From: Rhodopseudomonas palustris HaA2
GTDB taxonomy: Bacteria > Pseudomonadota > Alphaproteobacteria > Rhizobiales > Xanthobacteraceae
Reading direction: 5' to 3'
Assembly: GCF_000013365.1 (NCBI RefSeq)
Contig: NC_007778.1
Span: forward strand, 5,132,501 to 5,196,500
Length of the DNA stretch: 64,000 nt
Below, piece by piece: positions 35,000 through 44,291 of the stretch. The position numbers and the translations under genes are program-made. Numbering within the stretch: position 1 is the stretch's first letter; each line of letters opens with the position of its first letter. Below the pieces are notes generated by a model, which was given only the letters and a program-made list of their open reading frames with translations, made no database searches and had not been told where the DNA came from.

Positions 35000-35024
35000 G
35001 CGGACCTCGCTGACCAGAACCTGC

Positions 35025-35615
35025 TCAGGTCTTGCCGTCGCCGATGGTTTCGCGCTGGATCCGGTTGGCCATCTCGATCAGCCGCCGCCAGGCGCGCTCG
35101 ATGAACCCCATCACCCGGTCGACATCCTGATCGCTCGGCAGCGGAATCTCGAGCCGGCGCTGGCCGTCTTTGGTGGTGACTTCCGGCGTCGCCATCTTGT
35201 CGCTCTTCGGCATCGACTCGTCGATCTTGCCGGAGACGGTGGGGCCGCGCTGCGCGAGCTGCGCCTTGAGATTGTCGTTCTCGACCCGGAGCGCCTCGGC
35301 CTCTCGCTTCAGCCGGTCGTTGTCGCCCTGCAGCCGGCCGATTTCGGCGTCGAACGCCGAACGCTCGTCGGCGATCGCGTAGCAGGCCCAGCCGTTGCCC
35401 TTGTCGCTGCAGGTCGAGACCTTGCCGGTCCGGGTGTCGAGCCGCATCACGCCGTCCGCGCTCGGCGTGAAGGTGTAGCGGCCGTTCTCGCTGTCCGGCA
35501 GCGACTGCGCCGATGCGCCACCGGCGAACAATCCGGCCATCAAGGACAGCGCCGCAAGTCGCGCCAGATGCGGCGCAGGGCGAGCGGAGATCGCATCGCG
35601 GGTGGCAAGGGTCAT
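35025..35615 (-). CDS. Periplasmic coiled-coil protein, unknown function
   Basis: This 196-residue protein has a signal peptide (residues about 1-36, ending AGGASAQ) and a small N-terminal domain with two Cys (RTGKVSTCSDKGNGWACYAI) that could form a disulfide. A coiled coil follows (about 85-120, EIGRLQGDNDRLKREAEALR), and the C-terminus contains DVDRVMGFIERAWRRLIEMA. No known domain name comes to mind. The start at 35615 has GGAG nine bases upstream. Confidence 0.75.
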   Translation of the reverse strand: MTLATRDAISARPAPHLARLAALSLMAGLFAGGASAQSLPDSENGRYTFTPSADGVMRLDTRTGKVSTCSDKGNGWACYAIADERSAFDAEIGRLQGDNDRLKREAEALRVENDNLKAQLAQRGPTVSGKIDESMPKSDKMATPEVTTKDGQRRLEIPLPSDQDVDRVMGFIERAWRRLIEMANRIQRETIGDGKT

Positions 35616-35660
35616 CGGAACGCTCCGCCTGACAGAAAAGGACCCGGCCTATATGGGGTG

Positions 35661-36284
35661 TCAGGCCGGCGGACGGTACGGGCCGCGGCCGGATTTCAAC
35701 GCATCGGCCAGCAATTCGATCCGGTCCTGTCCCCAGAACACTTCGCCGTCGAGCACATAGGCCGGCGAGCCGAACACATCCGCGGCCATCGCGTCGTGGC
35801 GGTTCTGCTCATAGGCGGCGCGGATCTGATCCGACGCCGCGTGCGCCGCCAGCTTTTCGCCCGGCAGGCCGGCCTCGTCGGCGAGGCGCGTCACGACGGC
35901 GACATCCGCGAGATCGAGTTCCTGCTCCCACACCGCAGGATAGGCCCGTTGCAGATAGGGTTCGGGATCGAGCCCGGCCGCCAGCGCGGCCAGCACCACG
36001 CCATCGGCGAGACGGGCATCGAACGGCCAGTGCTTCGGCCACAATTTGAAATCCAGCCCGCGCTTGTCGCGCCAGCGCTGCAATTCGACCAGCCGATAGC
36101 GCTGCCGCGCCGGATGACGCTTGGCGAGCGGCAGGCCGCCGGTTTCGGAGAACAGCCCAGCCAGCAGCACCGGCTTGTAGACGACCGCGAGGTCGTGCGC
36201 TTCGACAAGCTGTCGGAACGCCTTGTGGCCGATATAGGCCCAGGGCGACTGGAACGAGAAATAGTAGTCGATCTGACGCGACAT
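35661..36284 (-). CDS. 2-hydroxychromene-2-carboxylate isomerase-like DsbA-fold protein
   Basis: This 207-residue thioredoxin-fold protein begins MSRQIDYYFSFQSPWAYIGH. The SPWAYIG motif replaces the CxxC of DsbA with Ser, as in the NahD/kappa-class glutathione transferase group. Further signatures are VYKPVLLAGLFSETGG and the C-terminal VFGSPAYVLDGEVFWGQDRI. Substrate may be an aromatic-degradation intermediate or a glutathione adduct. The start at 36284 is set by the family N-terminus; a longer frame upstream is not protein-like. Confidence 0.88.
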   Translation of the reverse strand: MSRQIDYYFSFQSPWAYIGHKAFRQLVEAHDLAVVYKPVLLAGLFSETGGLPLAKRHPARQRYRLVELQRWRDKRGLDFKLWPKHWPFDARLADGVVLAALAAGLDPEPYLQRAYPAVWEQELDLADVAVVTRLADEAGLPGEKLAAHAASDQIRAAYEQNRHDAMAADVFGSPAYVLDGEVFWGQDRIELLADALKSGRGPYRPPA

Positions 36285-36486
36285 GCGTACTCCGGCTGAT
36301 GGAATATCGAAACGCTCGATGCGAACGAGTCGCCGAAATTGGCCGCATCGGATCAGAGGCTGTCGGCCGGTGCAAGCCGAACCTCGGCGCAATGCAGCGA
36401 TTGCACTGCGGACAAGTTACCGCAGCGAGTCGCAAATCCTCAATAAAATCAGCCAAAACAAGGCCCTGGAGGGCTGCGAGCGAATC

Positions 36487-36515
36487 TTGACTTGCCTCTA
36501 TGCCGTCAGTATGGT
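36487..36515 (+). promoter_or_regulatory. Probable promoter of the atp operon
   Basis: TTGACT (36487-36492), a 17-base spacer and TATGGT (36510-36515) form a reasonable sigma-70-type promoter 70 bases before atpI. No other gene or structure stands out in the 300-base gap before atpI. Confidence 0.45.
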
Positions 36516-36584
36516 CCGCGCGGCTTTTGAGGGTCACGGGGCGTTATTTTCATCATCTGCGGCACCGTTTCGGGTCTCCACACT

Positions 36585-36971
36585 ATGGCGGACGACACGC
36601 ACGAGGGCAGCAAACAGACTGATGGAAGTCGCGGCAATACGCCCGATGAAGCTGCGCTTTCCGCAAGGCTCGGAAGTCTGGATCGCCGGTTGTCCAAAAT
36701 TGGGGGCAGCCGAAACATCGGGACTGACGGGTCCGGAGACCAGCAGGACGCGGCCCAGGCCAAGGCATCCGCCATGGCCGTTGGGCTTCGTATGTCCTCG
36801 GAGCTGGTGGCCGGTGTCCTTGGCGGAGCGGCGCTCGGCTGGGGTCTCGATCGGTTGCTGTCGATGTCTCCCTGGGGCCTGATCGTGTTTGCGCTGCTGG
36901 GCTTTACCGCCGGCGTGATCAATGTGATGAGAGCCGCGGGTGTGATGGCGAAGCAGTCCGAGCGGCTCTGA
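36585..36971 (+). CDS. atpI: ATP synthase subunit I (AtpI)
   Basis: This 128-residue protein has a polar N-terminal half and two membrane helices (SSELVAGVLGGAALGWGLD, about 71-89, and PWGLIVFALLGFTAGVINVM, about 95-114). It is the first gene of the F0 operon, as in other alphaproteobacteria. AtpI assists assembly of the c-ring and may help Mg2+ supply. The N-terminus contains the conserved alphaproteobacterial pattern LSARLGSLDRRLSKI. Confidence 0.9.
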   Translation: MADDTHEGSKQTDGSRGNTPDEAALSARLGSLDRRLSKIGGSRNIGTDGSGDQQDAAQAKASAMAVGLRMSSELVAGVLGGAALGWGLDRLLSMSPWGLIVFALLGFTAGVINVMRAAGVMAKQSERL

Positions 36972-37038
36972 CGGGTTCCGAAGTGCAACCGACCATCGAC
37001 ACAAGCGCAAGTTCGCGAAACCGGTAGACTGAGAAACA

Positions 37039-37785
37039 ATGGCCGCCGATCCAATTCATCAGTTCCAGATCACCAAGCTGTTTTCCCTTGGTCACATTGG
37101 CGGACAGGAAATCGCGTTCACCAATTCGTCGGCCTACATGTTCGCCGCGGTGGCGATCATCGCGGTGATGATGCTGGCGCCGGGCCGCCAGCTGGTGCCG
37201 GGCCGGTTCCAGTCGGTCGCCGAGCTGTCTTACGAATTCGTCGCCAACATGATCCGATCGACCGCCGGCAAGGAAGGCCTGAAGTTCTTCCCGCTGGTGT
37301 TCTCGCTGTTCATGTTCATCGCGGTCTCAAATCTGGTCGGCATCATCCCCTACACCTTCACGGTGTCGAGCCACCTGATCGTCACCGTGACGCTGGCGAT
37401 GCTGGTGTTCGTCACCGTGCTGGTCTACGGCCTCGCCAAGAACGGCCTGAAGTTCTTCAAGCTGTTCGTGCCGTCCGGCGTGCCGATCTACATCCTGCCG
37501 CTGGTGGTGTTCATCGAGGTCATCTCGTTCTTCCTCAAGCCGGTGTCGCACTCCGTTCGTCTGTTCGCCAACATGCTGGCGGGCCACATCGCGCTGAAAG
37601 TGTTCGCGAGCTTCATCGCCATGCTCGGCGCGCTCGGCGTCGTCGGCTGGGTCGGCGCGGTGCTGCCGCTCGGCCTGACCATCGCCTTGACCGCCCTCGA
37701 ACTGCTGGTCGCGTTCCTGCAGGCCTACGTGTTCGCCATCCTGACTTGCATCTATCTCAACGATGCGATTCACCCGGGCCACTGA
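37039..37785 (+). CDS. atpB: ATP synthase F0 subunit a
   Basis: This 248-residue subunit has about five or six membrane helices and forms the proton half-channels next to the c-ring. The essential Arg is R174 in [13 protein letters not shown]. Conserved regions include [32 protein letters not shown] and the C-terminal [20 protein letters not shown]. Second gene of the F0 operon. The start at 37039 (MAADPIHQF) is typical. Confidence 0.96.
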   Translation: MAADPIHQFQITKLFSLGHIGGQEIAFTNSSAYMFAAVAIIAVMMLAPGRQLVPGRFQSVAELSYEFVANMIRSTAGKEGLKFFPLVFSLFMFIAVSNLVGIIPYTFTVSSHLIVTVTLAMLVFVTVLVYGLAKNGLKFFKLFVPSGVPIYILPLVVFIEVISFFLKPVSHSVRLFANMLAGHIALKVFASFIAMLGALGVVGWVGAVLPLGLTIALTALELLVAFLQAYVFAILTCIYLNDAIHPGH

Positions 37786-37835
37786 GGCCCGGTCTCCGAC
37801 CTCTCGACAACCAAACCCCAACAGGAGTTCGTTAC

Positions 37836-38063
37836 ATGGATCCGATTGCCGCGAAGTACATTGGCGCTGGTATTGCCTGCATTGGCATGGGCGGCGCGGG
37901 CGCCGGCGTGGGCATCATCTTCGGCAACTATCTCGCCGCTGCGGTGCGCAATCCTTCGGCTGCTCAGGGCCAGTTCGGCAACCTGATTTTCGGCTTCGCG
38001 GTGACGGAAGCGCTCGGCATCTTCTCGCTGCTGATCGCGCTGCTGCTGCTGTTCGCCCTCTAA
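37836..38063 (+). CDS. atpE: ATP synthase F0 subunit c
   Basis: This 75-residue protein is a two-helix hairpin. The first helix carries the glycine motif [17 protein letters not shown], the polar loop is RNPSAAQGQ, and the proton-carrying carboxylate is E58 in [13 protein letters not shown]. It assembles into the rotating ring. The start at 37836 has ACAGGAG upstream. Confidence 0.96.
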   Translation: MDPIAAKYIGAGIACIGMGGAGAGVGIIFGNYLAAAVRNPSAAQGQFGNLIFGFAVTEALGIFSLLIALLLLFAL

Positions 38064-38118
38064 GAAGTCCAATCCGGTCGTGACGCTGTGGTCGTGACCG
38101 GCCGAACAGGAGAAGCCC

Positions 38119-38676
38119 GTGGCTGAAGGTCATGGCGATGCGAAGGGCGCAACCGCCCACACGGCGGCCGACGGGGGCCACAAGGCCCCCTTTCCGCCGT
38201 TCCAGAAGGAAACCTTTGCCTCGCAATTGGTGTCGCTGACGATCGCCTTCGTCGCGCTCTATCTGATCGTGTCCAAGCTCGCACTGCCGCGCGTCGGCGG
38301 TGTGATCGAGGAGCGCCAGAAGACGATCGACGGCGATCTGGCGGCGGCCCAGAAGCTGAAGGGCGAATCGGACGACGCGCTGAAGGCCTACGAGGCCGAG
38401 CTCGCGGCGGCCCGCACCCGGGCCCAGGCGATCGGCGCCGAGACCCGCGAGAAGCTGAACGCGGCGGCGGAAGCCGAGCGTAAGACGCTGGAAGAGCGGC
38501 TGTCGGCAAAGCTCGCCGACGCCGAAAAGACCATCGCTGCGACCCGCACCGCCGCGATGGGCAACGTTCGCGGCATCGCCTCCGAGGCGGCCGCTGCGAT
38601 CGTTCAGCAGCTCGCCGGCGTCCAGCCGGACAGCAAGGCGCTGGATAGCGCGGTCAACGCTTCGATAAAGGGCTGA
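38119..38676 (+). CDS. ATP synthase F0 subunit b' (second b-type subunit)
   Basis: This 185-residue subunit has one membrane helix ([20 protein letters not shown], about 38-57) and a long charged coiled coil. It starts at GTG 38119, with ACAGGAGA upstream. The extended polar N-terminus before the helix is usual for the b' paralogue of photosynthetic and related alphaproteobacteria. With b it forms the peripheral stalk. It is followed by atpF after five bases. Confidence 0.93.
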   Translation: MAEGHGDAKGATAHTAADGGHKAPFPPFQKETFASQLVSLTIAFVALYLIVSKLALPRVGGVIEERQKTIDGDLAAAQKLKGESDDALKAYEAELAAARTRAQAIGAETREKLNAAAEAERKTLEERLSAKLADAEKTIAATRTAAMGNVRGIASEAAAAIVQQLAGVQPDSKALDSAVNASIKG

Positions 38677-38681
38677 GGCCG

Positions 38682-39173
38682 ATGGCAATCTTCGCTGAAG
38701 CAGAAACCTGGGTCGCGATCGCATTCGTGATCCTGATGGGCATCTTCGCGTATCTCGGTGTCCACCGCACCGTCTTGAAGGCGCTGGACAATCGTCGCGA
38801 CCGGATCAAGGCCGAGCTCGACGAGGCCCGCAAGCTCAAAGACGAAGCCGCCAAGCTGCTCGCCGACTATCGCGCGCGCCGGGCTCAGGCGGAACGCGAG
38901 GCCGAGGCGATCGTCGCCAGCGCCAAGGCCGACGCCGAACGCATCGCGGCCGAGTCCAAGGCCAAGCTGGAGGACTTCGTCGTCCGCCGCACCAAGACCG
39001 CGGAGAGCAAGATCGCGCTGGCGGAGGCTCAGGCCCTCGCCGATGTGCGGGCCGCAGCGGCCGAGGCCGCCGTGTCCGCCGCCGCGATCGTCCTGTCGCA
39101 GTCGGTCAAGGGCCAGGTCGCCGACGACCTGCTCGGCAAGGGCATCCAGGAAGTCCGCAGCAAGCTCAACTGA
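38682..39173 (+). CDS. atpF: ATP synthase F0 subunit b
   Basis: This 163-residue subunit has one N-terminal helix ([21 protein letters not shown]) and the conserved [20 protein letters not shown] start of the coiled coil. It pairs with b' in the peripheral stalk. It is the last gene of the F0 operon; the F1 genes are elsewhere. A strong bidirectional terminator follows. Confidence 0.94.
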   Translation: MAIFAEAETWVAIAFVILMGIFAYLGVHRTVLKALDNRRDRIKAELDEARKLKDEAAKLLADYRARRAQAEREAEAIVASAKADAERIAAESKAKLEDFVVRRTKTAESKIALAEAQALADVRAAAAEAAVSAAAIVLSQSVKGQVADDLLGKGIQEVRSKLN

Positions 39174-39195
39174 GCGGCGCTTCTCGACAACATTC

Positions 39196-39229
39196 AAAAA
39201 GCCGGCGCGAGCAATCGCGCCGGCTTTTT
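39196..39229. terminator. Bidirectional terminator after the atp operon
   Basis: A 15-bp perfect stem, AAAAAGCCGGCGCGA (39196-39210) with its complement (39215-39229), loop GCAA. It has a T-run in either direction and separates atpF from the convergent periplasmic-protein gene. Confidence 0.93.
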
Positions 39230-39264
39230 CGTGTGTGCTTTCACCTGGGGACGCGCACGGCGCA

Positions 39265-39391
39265 ACCTCTCCCGCTTGCGGGGGAGGTCGGATCGCGAAG
39301 CGATCCGGGTGGGGAAGCTGACTCTCGGCACAACGCAGCCTCAGTGCCGGCGTCGCCCTCTCCCCACCCCTCTCCCGCAAGCGGGAGAGGG
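39265..39391. repeat. Palindromic repeats, CTCTCCCGC/GCGGGAGAG family
   Basis: A left element around CCTCTCCCGCTTGCGGGGGAGG with GGATCGCGAAGCGATCCGGGTGGGG, and a right CCTCTCCCGCAAGCGGGAGAGG. The arrangement is nearly the same as at 11.3 kb. Confidence 0.85.
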
Positions 39392-39407
39392 AGCGCGCCG
39401 TGCACTT

Positions 39408-40055
39408 CTACCGCTTCCGCGCCTTCGGTTCCGGCTTCAGCGCCTGCGGATCGAAGCCGATGTAGAACACATAGGCGTCGTTCACGTCGGCCGACGGCGC
39501 CGGATAGACGACGTCTTCCATCACCAGGCTGAACGGCACGTTGCCGTTGCTGCCCATCATGACATTGGTGCGGTAGGCCTTGGTGAACACTGTTTTCGGC
39601 GACACGCCGTCCTGCACCACGGCGACGCGAATCGGCACGTCGACATTCTCCGGCGCGCCGGCCGGGCCGGCGATGACGCGGCCCTGGATGCCGATATTCG
39701 CCTTGATCATCCCGCTGCTGAGGTTGCACTCCCGCGCGGTGCGGCTGATCACCACCTGGTAACGCAGATCGTTGCCGCTGGCCTCCTTGCCCGGCAGTCC
39801 GACCGCGTAGGTTGCGGCGCCCGAGCGAATGCTCACCGACGGGCAGGTGAGATTGCTCTCGGCAGCGGGACCATTGGAAATCGTCGGTGCCTGATCGGAC
39901 GAACCGCCGCCGAACAGGTTCTTGAAGCGATCGGTGAAGGATTGCGACCAGGCCGGTGTCGCCAGCAGGCTGCCGCCGATCGCAACGCCCAGCATGATCC
40001 GCACCGCGCTGTGCGCCCGCCGACGCGCCGGCGCTCGTTCCAAATCCTGTCTCAT
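39408..40055 (-). CDS. Periplasmic protein of unknown function
   Basis: This 215-residue protein has an Arg-rich start, a signal peptide (VRIMLGVAIGGSLLATPAWS) with cleavage near AWSQS, then SFTDRFKNLFGGGSSDQAPT. The mature part looks like a beta-sandwich (LRYQVVISRTARECNL, MIKANIGIQGRVIAGPAG, PIRVAVVQDGV, FSLVMEDVVYP, DAYVFYIGFDP) with two Cys (NLTCPSVSI, ARECNLSSG). I recall similar proteins in Bradyrhizobium without a function. The ATG at 40055 is preferred over a GTG one codon upstream. Confidence 0.78.
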   Translation of the reverse strand: MRQDLERAPARRRAHSAVRIMLGVAIGGSLLATPAWSQSFTDRFKNLFGGGSSDQAPTISNGPAAESNLTCPSVSIRSGAATYAVGLPGKEASGNDLRYQVVISRTARECNLSSGMIKANIGIQGRVIAGPAGAPENVDVPIRVAVVQDGVSPKTVFTKAYRTNVMMGSNGNVPFSLVMEDVVYPAPSADVNDAYVFYIGFDPQALKPEPKARKR

Positions 40056-40161
40056 CACCCACCCCGGCTGTGAATTTCGTCTGTGCAGCCGGCGTTATAG
40101 CAAAGCAAAGCCGGCGATCCAAAGGCGGCGAGGCTCGCGTGTCCGGCGATTCGGGCCGCCT

Positions 40162-40749
40162 TCAGCCGCGGAAATCTTCGTGCAACAATCCGAACAGCAG
40201 ATGATCCTGCCAGATGCCGTTGATGCAGAGATAGCGCCGCGCCAGCCCTTCGCGCGTGAAGCCGCATTTTTCCAGCACGCGGATCGAAGGCGCGTTGGTC
40301 GGGATGCAGGCGGCCTCGACCCGGTGCAGATTGAGCTCGCCGAACAGCGTCGGCAGCAGCACCCGCAGCGCCGCCGTCATATAGCCGCGACCGGCATGCG
40401 GTTCACCGACCCAATAGCCGATGGTGCCGGCCTGGACGATACCGCGGCGGACATTGGCGAGGGTGACGCCGCCGATCATTTCGCCGTCGGCTTCGCGAAA
40501 CACCAGAAACGGATAGGAACGATCGGCCGCGATGTCCTCGGCGTAGCGCCGCAGCCGGCGGCGAAAGCCGGAGCGGGTCAGATCGTCCGACGGCCAGATC
40601 GGCTCCCAGGGCGTGAGATAGGCGCGGCTTCGGTCACGCAGCTCGGCCCATTGCACATAGTCGGCCATCTGGGGAGAGCGCAGCAACAGCCCGAAGCCGC
40701 GCGGCGCCAACGCGGCGGGGCCGGCGGACGGCATTCGAAACAGCGCCAT
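40162..40749 (-). CDS. RimJ/RimL-type GNAT N-acetyltransferase
   Basis: A 195-residue acetyltransferase of the ribosomal-protein type: LLLRSPQMADYVQWAELR at the start, IGGVTLANVRRGIVQAGTIG, the CoA-binding GYWVGEPHAGRGYMTAALRV and VEAACIPTNAPSIRVLEKCG. It probably acetylates N-termini of a ribosomal or other protein. It follows the M16 peptidase gene by 57 bases on the same strand and may be co-transcribed with thrC. GGAG lies seven bases before the start. Confidence 0.9.
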   Translation of the reverse strand: MALFRMPSAGPAALAPRGFGLLLRSPQMADYVQWAELRDRSRAYLTPWEPIWPSDDLTRSGFRRRLRRYAEDIAADRSYPFLVFREADGEMIGGVTLANVRRGIVQAGTIGYWVGEPHAGRGYMTAALRVLLPTLFGELNLHRVEAACIPTNAPSIRVLEKCGFTREGLARRYLCINGIWQDHLLFGLLHEDFRG

Positions 40750-40806
40750 GACGACACTCCGATCCGCGCTCCGCTGGACGCTCGGCCCTGCGCGCCGCGC
40801 GCGGCG

Positions 40807-42096
40807 TCAATGATACGAGGTTTTGGCCTTGGACTGGGTCAATCCTTCCGCAAAACCCACCGCCGTGTCCAGACCCCGGCCGCTGCCGAGCGCCACGACG
40901 GCGGGGCGGCTGCGCGTCAGCAAATCGCGAGCGGCCTGCCGCGTCGTCTCGATGCTGACCGCATCGATCTTGCCGACCAGTTCGTCGACCGACAGCGGCC
41001 GGCCATAGGCCAGGACGTGCCGGGCGAGCTGCTCGGCGCGCGACGAGCAGCTTTCCAGCGCCATCAGCAGCCCGGCCTTCATCTGCGCCTTGGCGCGGGC
41101 GATCTCCGCATCGGTGAGCGTCTCGACCGCGTCGTTGATGACGTCGACGATCACTTCCATCATTTCCGGCGCGTCGTCCGGATCGGTGCCGGTGTAGAGG
41201 CCGAAGAAGCCGGTGTCCGCATAGGGCGCGTGGAAGGTGTAGATCGAGTAGCACAGCCCGCGCTTCTCGCGCACCTCCTGGAACAGCCGCGACGACATCC
41301 CGCCACCGAGGATGTTGGTGAACACCTGCAGGCTGAACAGCGACTTGTCGCTCTGCGGCAGGCCTTCCAGCGCCAGCGTCAGATGCGCCTGTTCGAGGTC
41401 GCGATGCACTACGCGCGAGCCACCGGCGCCGAACATCGCCGGCTGCGGCTTCGGCGCCGGGGTGGCGTCGAAGCTCGCGAAGCGGTGCGAGACCTCCTCG
41501 ACGACACGCTTGTGGTCGACCGCGCCGGCGGCGGCCACCACCATGTCGGGGCCGCGGTAATGGGTCGCCAGATAGGACTGCAGCTTGTCGCGGTTGAAGC
41601 CCTTCAGCGTCTTGGCGGTGCCGAGCAGCGAGCGGCCGATCGGCTGCTCCGGATAGCACAGCTCGTTGAGATATTCGAACACGACGTCGTCCGGCATGTC
41701 CTGCGCCGCGCCGATCTCCTGCACGATCACGCTCTTCTCGCGTTCGAGCTCCTCGGCCTCGAACACCGGGTTGGCGAGAATGTCGCTCAGCACGTCGAGC
41801 GCCAGCGGCACGTCGGCCTTCATCACCCGCGCATAATAGGCGGTGGTCTCGGTCGAGGTGCCGGCATTGAGGTCGCCGCCGACCGCCTCGATCTCCTCGG
41901 CGATGTCGCGCGACGACCGCTTGGTGGTGCCCTTGAACGCCATGTGCTCCAGCAGATGCGAGATGCCATGCTCGTCGGGCTTCTCGTCGCGGCCGCCGAC
42001 GCCGGTCCAGACGCCCAGCGCCGCGGTCTCGAGATGCGGCATGGTGTCGGTGACGACGGTCAGGCCCGAGGGAAGCTTGCTGACTTCGACGCTCAT
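40807..42096 (-). CDS. M16 family zinc peptidase (mitochondrial-processing-peptidase-like)
   Basis: This 429-residue protein has the inverted zinc motif H47-L-L-E50-H51 in GISHLLEHMAF, a later Glu ligand region (AEEIEAVGGDLNAGTSTE) and the C-terminal GGGMSSRLFQEVREKRGLCY. It belongs to the single-chain processing-peptidase group of alphaproteobacteria. Its ATG overlaps the thrC stop (ATGA, 42093-42096), so the two are translationally coupled; the pairing is conserved in this order. Location is probably cytoplasmic, as no signal peptide is present. Confidence 0.93.
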   Translation of the reverse strand: MSVEVSKLPSGLTVVTDTMPHLETAALGVWTGVGGRDEKPDEHGISHLLEHMAFKGTTKRSSRDIAEEIEAVGGDLNAGTSTETTAYYARVMKADVPLALDVLSDILANPVFEAEELEREKSVIVQEIGAAQDMPDDVVFEYLNELCYPEQPIGRSLLGTAKTLKGFNRDKLQSYLATHYRGPDMVVAAAGAVDHKRVVEEVSHRFASFDATPAPKPQPAMFGAGGSRVVHRDLEQAHLTLALEGLPQSDKSLFSLQVFTNILGGGMSSRLFQEVREKRGLCYSIYTFHAPYADTGFFGLYTGTDPDDAPEMMEVIVDVINDAVETLTDAEIARAKAQMKAGLLMALESCSSRAEQLARHVLAYGRPLSVDELVGKIDAVSIETTRQAARDLLTRSRPAVVALGSGRGLDTAVGFAEGLTQSKAKTSYH

Positions 42097-43511
42097 CCGA
42101 CTGCTCCTTGTTTCGCCGCCCGACTGACAGACAGGATGTGGCGTTCGATCGCCGCCTGGTCGCGCGGCATGATCTTCATCGTTTCGGTGCCGCTCATCAG
42201 CCCGCCGAGCCAGGCCGGCAGTTCCGGCCGCATTCCGCAGGCGGCCTCGACCGCGTCGGGGAATTTGGCGGCGTGCGCCGTGGACAGAACGATATTGGGC
42301 ACGGTCGGGTCCGTGGTGTCGCGATCGGCGACCGCCAGCGCCACCGCGGTGTGCGGATCGACCAGATCGCCGGCCTCGCGCCAAGCAGTACGGATCGCGG
42401 CCTCGGTCTCGGTCTCGTCGGCACGGCCGGCGTCGAATTCCTCGCGGATCGCCGCCAGCACGGCATCCGGCAGCACGAACCGGCCGGACTGGTGCAGCGA
42501 CCCCATCAGCGCCCGCACCTGCGCGGCGTCGCGGCCGGTCGCCTCGAACAGCAACCGTTCGAAATTCGACGACACCTGAATGTCCATCGACGGCGAGGTC
42601 GTGGAATGGACCTCGCGGACCTCGTAGATCCCGGTCTTCAGCGTCCGCGCCAGAATGTCGTTGGTGTTGGCGGCGATCTTCAGCCGCCGCACCGGCAGGC
42701 CCATTTTCTTGGCGACATAGCCGGCGAAGATGTCGCCGAAATTGCCGGTCGGCACGGTGAAATCGACGACGCGGTTGGGCGCGCCGAGCGCCACCGCGCT
42801 GGTGAAGTAGTACACCACCTGGGCGACGATCCGCGCCCAGTTGATCGAATTGACGCCCGACAGCGCCACCTTGTCGCGGAAGGCGTGGTGGTTGAACAGC
42901 CCCTTCACGATCGCCTGGCAATCGTCGAAATGGCCCTCGATCGCCAGCGCATGCACATTCGGCGCGCCCGACGTCGTCATCATCATCCGCTGCACGTCGG
43001 AGATCCGGCCATGCGGAAACAGCACCACCAGATCGACATTGTTCAAATTGGCGAAGGCATCGACCGCGGCGCCGCCGGTGTCGCCGGAGGTCGCGACCAC
43101 GATGGTGGTGCGCTGCCGGCGCTTCTCCAGCACGTGATCCATCAGCCGCGACAGCAACTGCATCGCGACGTCCTTGAACGCCAGCGTCGGACCGTGAAAC
43201 AGCTCGAGCACGAACTGGCTCGACCCGCTCTGGCGCAGCGGCACCACGGCGGGATGCCGGAAGGTGGCGTAGGCTTCATTGGCCATCCGGCCGAGCTCGG
43301 CATCGGAAATCTCGCCGGCGACGAACGGCCGGATCACCTCGACGGCGACCTCCCAATACGGCCGGCCGAACAAAGCGGCGATGGCGTCGGGCGAAAGCTG
43401 CGGCCAGACGTCAGGGATGTAGAGCCCGCCGTCACGGGCGAGCCCGGTCAGCATCACATCGCAAAAGCCGAGCTGCGGGGCTTCGCCCCGGGTGGAAACA
43501 TAGGTCGTCAA
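42093..43511 (-). CDS. thrC: Threonine synthase
   Basis: This 472-residue PLP enzyme converts O-phosphohomoserine to threonine. Landmarks: the N-terminal YVSTRGEAPQLGFCDVMLTG, the PLP lysine in GPTLAFKDVAMQLL, VATSGDTGGAAVDAF, SINWARIVAQVVYYF and PTGNFGDIFAGY. The start is taken as TTG at 43511, because GGAGG sits five to six bases upstream and MTTYVSTRGEAP is the usual N-terminus; the next TTG at 43523 has no such site. It is upstream of and coupled to the M16 peptidase gene. Confidence 0.95.
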   Translation of the reverse strand: MTTYVSTRGEAPQLGFCDVMLTGLARDGGLYIPDVWPQLSPDAIAALFGRPYWEVAVEVIRPFVAGEISDAELGRMANEAYATFRHPAVVPLRQSGSSQFVLELFHGPTLAFKDVAMQLLSRLMDHVLEKRRQRTTIVVATSGDTGGAAVDAFANLNNVDLVVLFPHGRISDVQRMMMTTSGAPNVHALAIEGHFDDCQAIVKGLFNHHAFRDKVALSGVNSINWARIVAQVVYYFTSAVALGAPNRVVDFTVPTGNFGDIFAGYVAKKMGLPVRRLKIAANTNDILARTLKTGIYEVREVHSTTSPSMDIQVSSNFERLLFEATGRDAAQVRALMGSLHQSGRFVLPDAVLAAIREEFDAGRADETETEAAIRTAWREAGDLVDPHTAVALAVADRDTTDPTVPNIVLSTAHAAKFPDAVEAACGMRPELPAWLGGLMSGTETMKIMPRDQAAIERHILSVSRAAKQGAVG

Positions 43512-43729
43512 GGCATCCTCCAAAGGCCTAGGCCGCGGCCAAGCCTTTGATAGCGAATACTATTCGTCTCACGACGGGTGAAATCCCGGGCACCATAGAG
43601 GGTTTTCCCGCGCAGGGGAAACCGCCCCTGACGAAAACGCGCCCCCGCGCGACATCCGGTCGTCCCGCGGGACACCGCCGCCGCAAGCCGCATCCGATGC
43701 ACCATGGGCATCAATGGGTCGAAGCAGTT

Positions 43730-43966
43730 TCAAAGAAGTTCGCTGAACTCGTCCACCGTCAGGCCGGTCTGCCGAATGATCGCACGAAGAGTGCCAGGCT
43801 TCAGGTCTCGTCCGGCATGAACGGGAACGGTGACCGTTCGCGCCGGGTCCCCAGGATAAACAAGAACATGATGACTGCCGACAATCCGATCGACGACGAA
43901 ACCCGTTCTCATAAGCGCCTGAATCACACGCCTGCCGTTGATGATCGGCAGCCGTCCGCCGCCCAT
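43730..43966 (-). CDS. hicA: HicA-type toxin (mRNA interferase)
   Basis: This 78-residue protein has the dsRBD-like HicA fold: NGRRVIQALMRTGFVVDRIV, the catalytic His in GSHHVLVY (H32 or H33) and TVTVPVHAGRDLKPGTLRAI. HicA toxins cleave mRNA and are neutralised by HicB. It follows hicB by one base, the reverse of the classical hicA-hicB order. The pair is inserted between thrC and SURF1. Confidence 0.92.
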   Translation of the reverse strand: MGGGRLPIINGRRVIQALMRTGFVVDRIVGSHHVLVYPGDPARTVTVPVHAGRDLKPGTLRAIIRQTGLTVDEFSELL

Positions 43967-43967
43967 G

Positions 43968-44198
43968 TCAGGCGGCCACCGTCACGTGGCGAATTTCGGG
44001 ATGAGCATCGGACGGAGGCGCCATGCCGTTTTCCCGCCGATAGGCGAGAATGGCACGGATCGCCTCCTCGACATTGGCCAGCGCTTCCTGCTCGGTGTCG
44101 CCCTCGGTCACGACCTCGGGCAGCGCCGGGACGAGCACGGTGAAACCGCCGCCCTCCTGGGGCTCGAGAATGACGGAATAGCTGTAGCTGACGGCCAT
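43968..44198 (-). CDS. hicB: HicB-type antitoxin
   Basis: This 76-residue protein has the partial RNase H-like HicB fold: YSVILEPQEGGGFTVLVPAL, then PEVVTEGDTEQEALANVEEA and IRAILAYRRENG. It ends soon after, with no recognisable helix-turn-helix, so DNA binding, if any, is not evident. It neutralises the HicA toxin downstream. GGAG lies seven bases before the ATG. Confidence 0.9.
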   Translation of the reverse strand: MAVSYSYSVILEPQEGGGFTVLVPALPEVVTEGDTEQEALANVEEAIRAILAYRRENGMAPPSDAHPEIRHVTVAA

Positions 44199-44291
44199 GA
44201 GGTCGCTCCTGGACGAGCAAGGATTGAATGGGACCGGTGCTTTCGGTCGATCCTACACGACGTCCGGGAGTCCGGCCAAGCCCGCCCGACG

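Noticed and set aside
39922-42579. 885-residue plus-strand frame across three minus-strand genes
   Set aside because: It crosses the ends of three well-supported genes and has no protein-like pattern.
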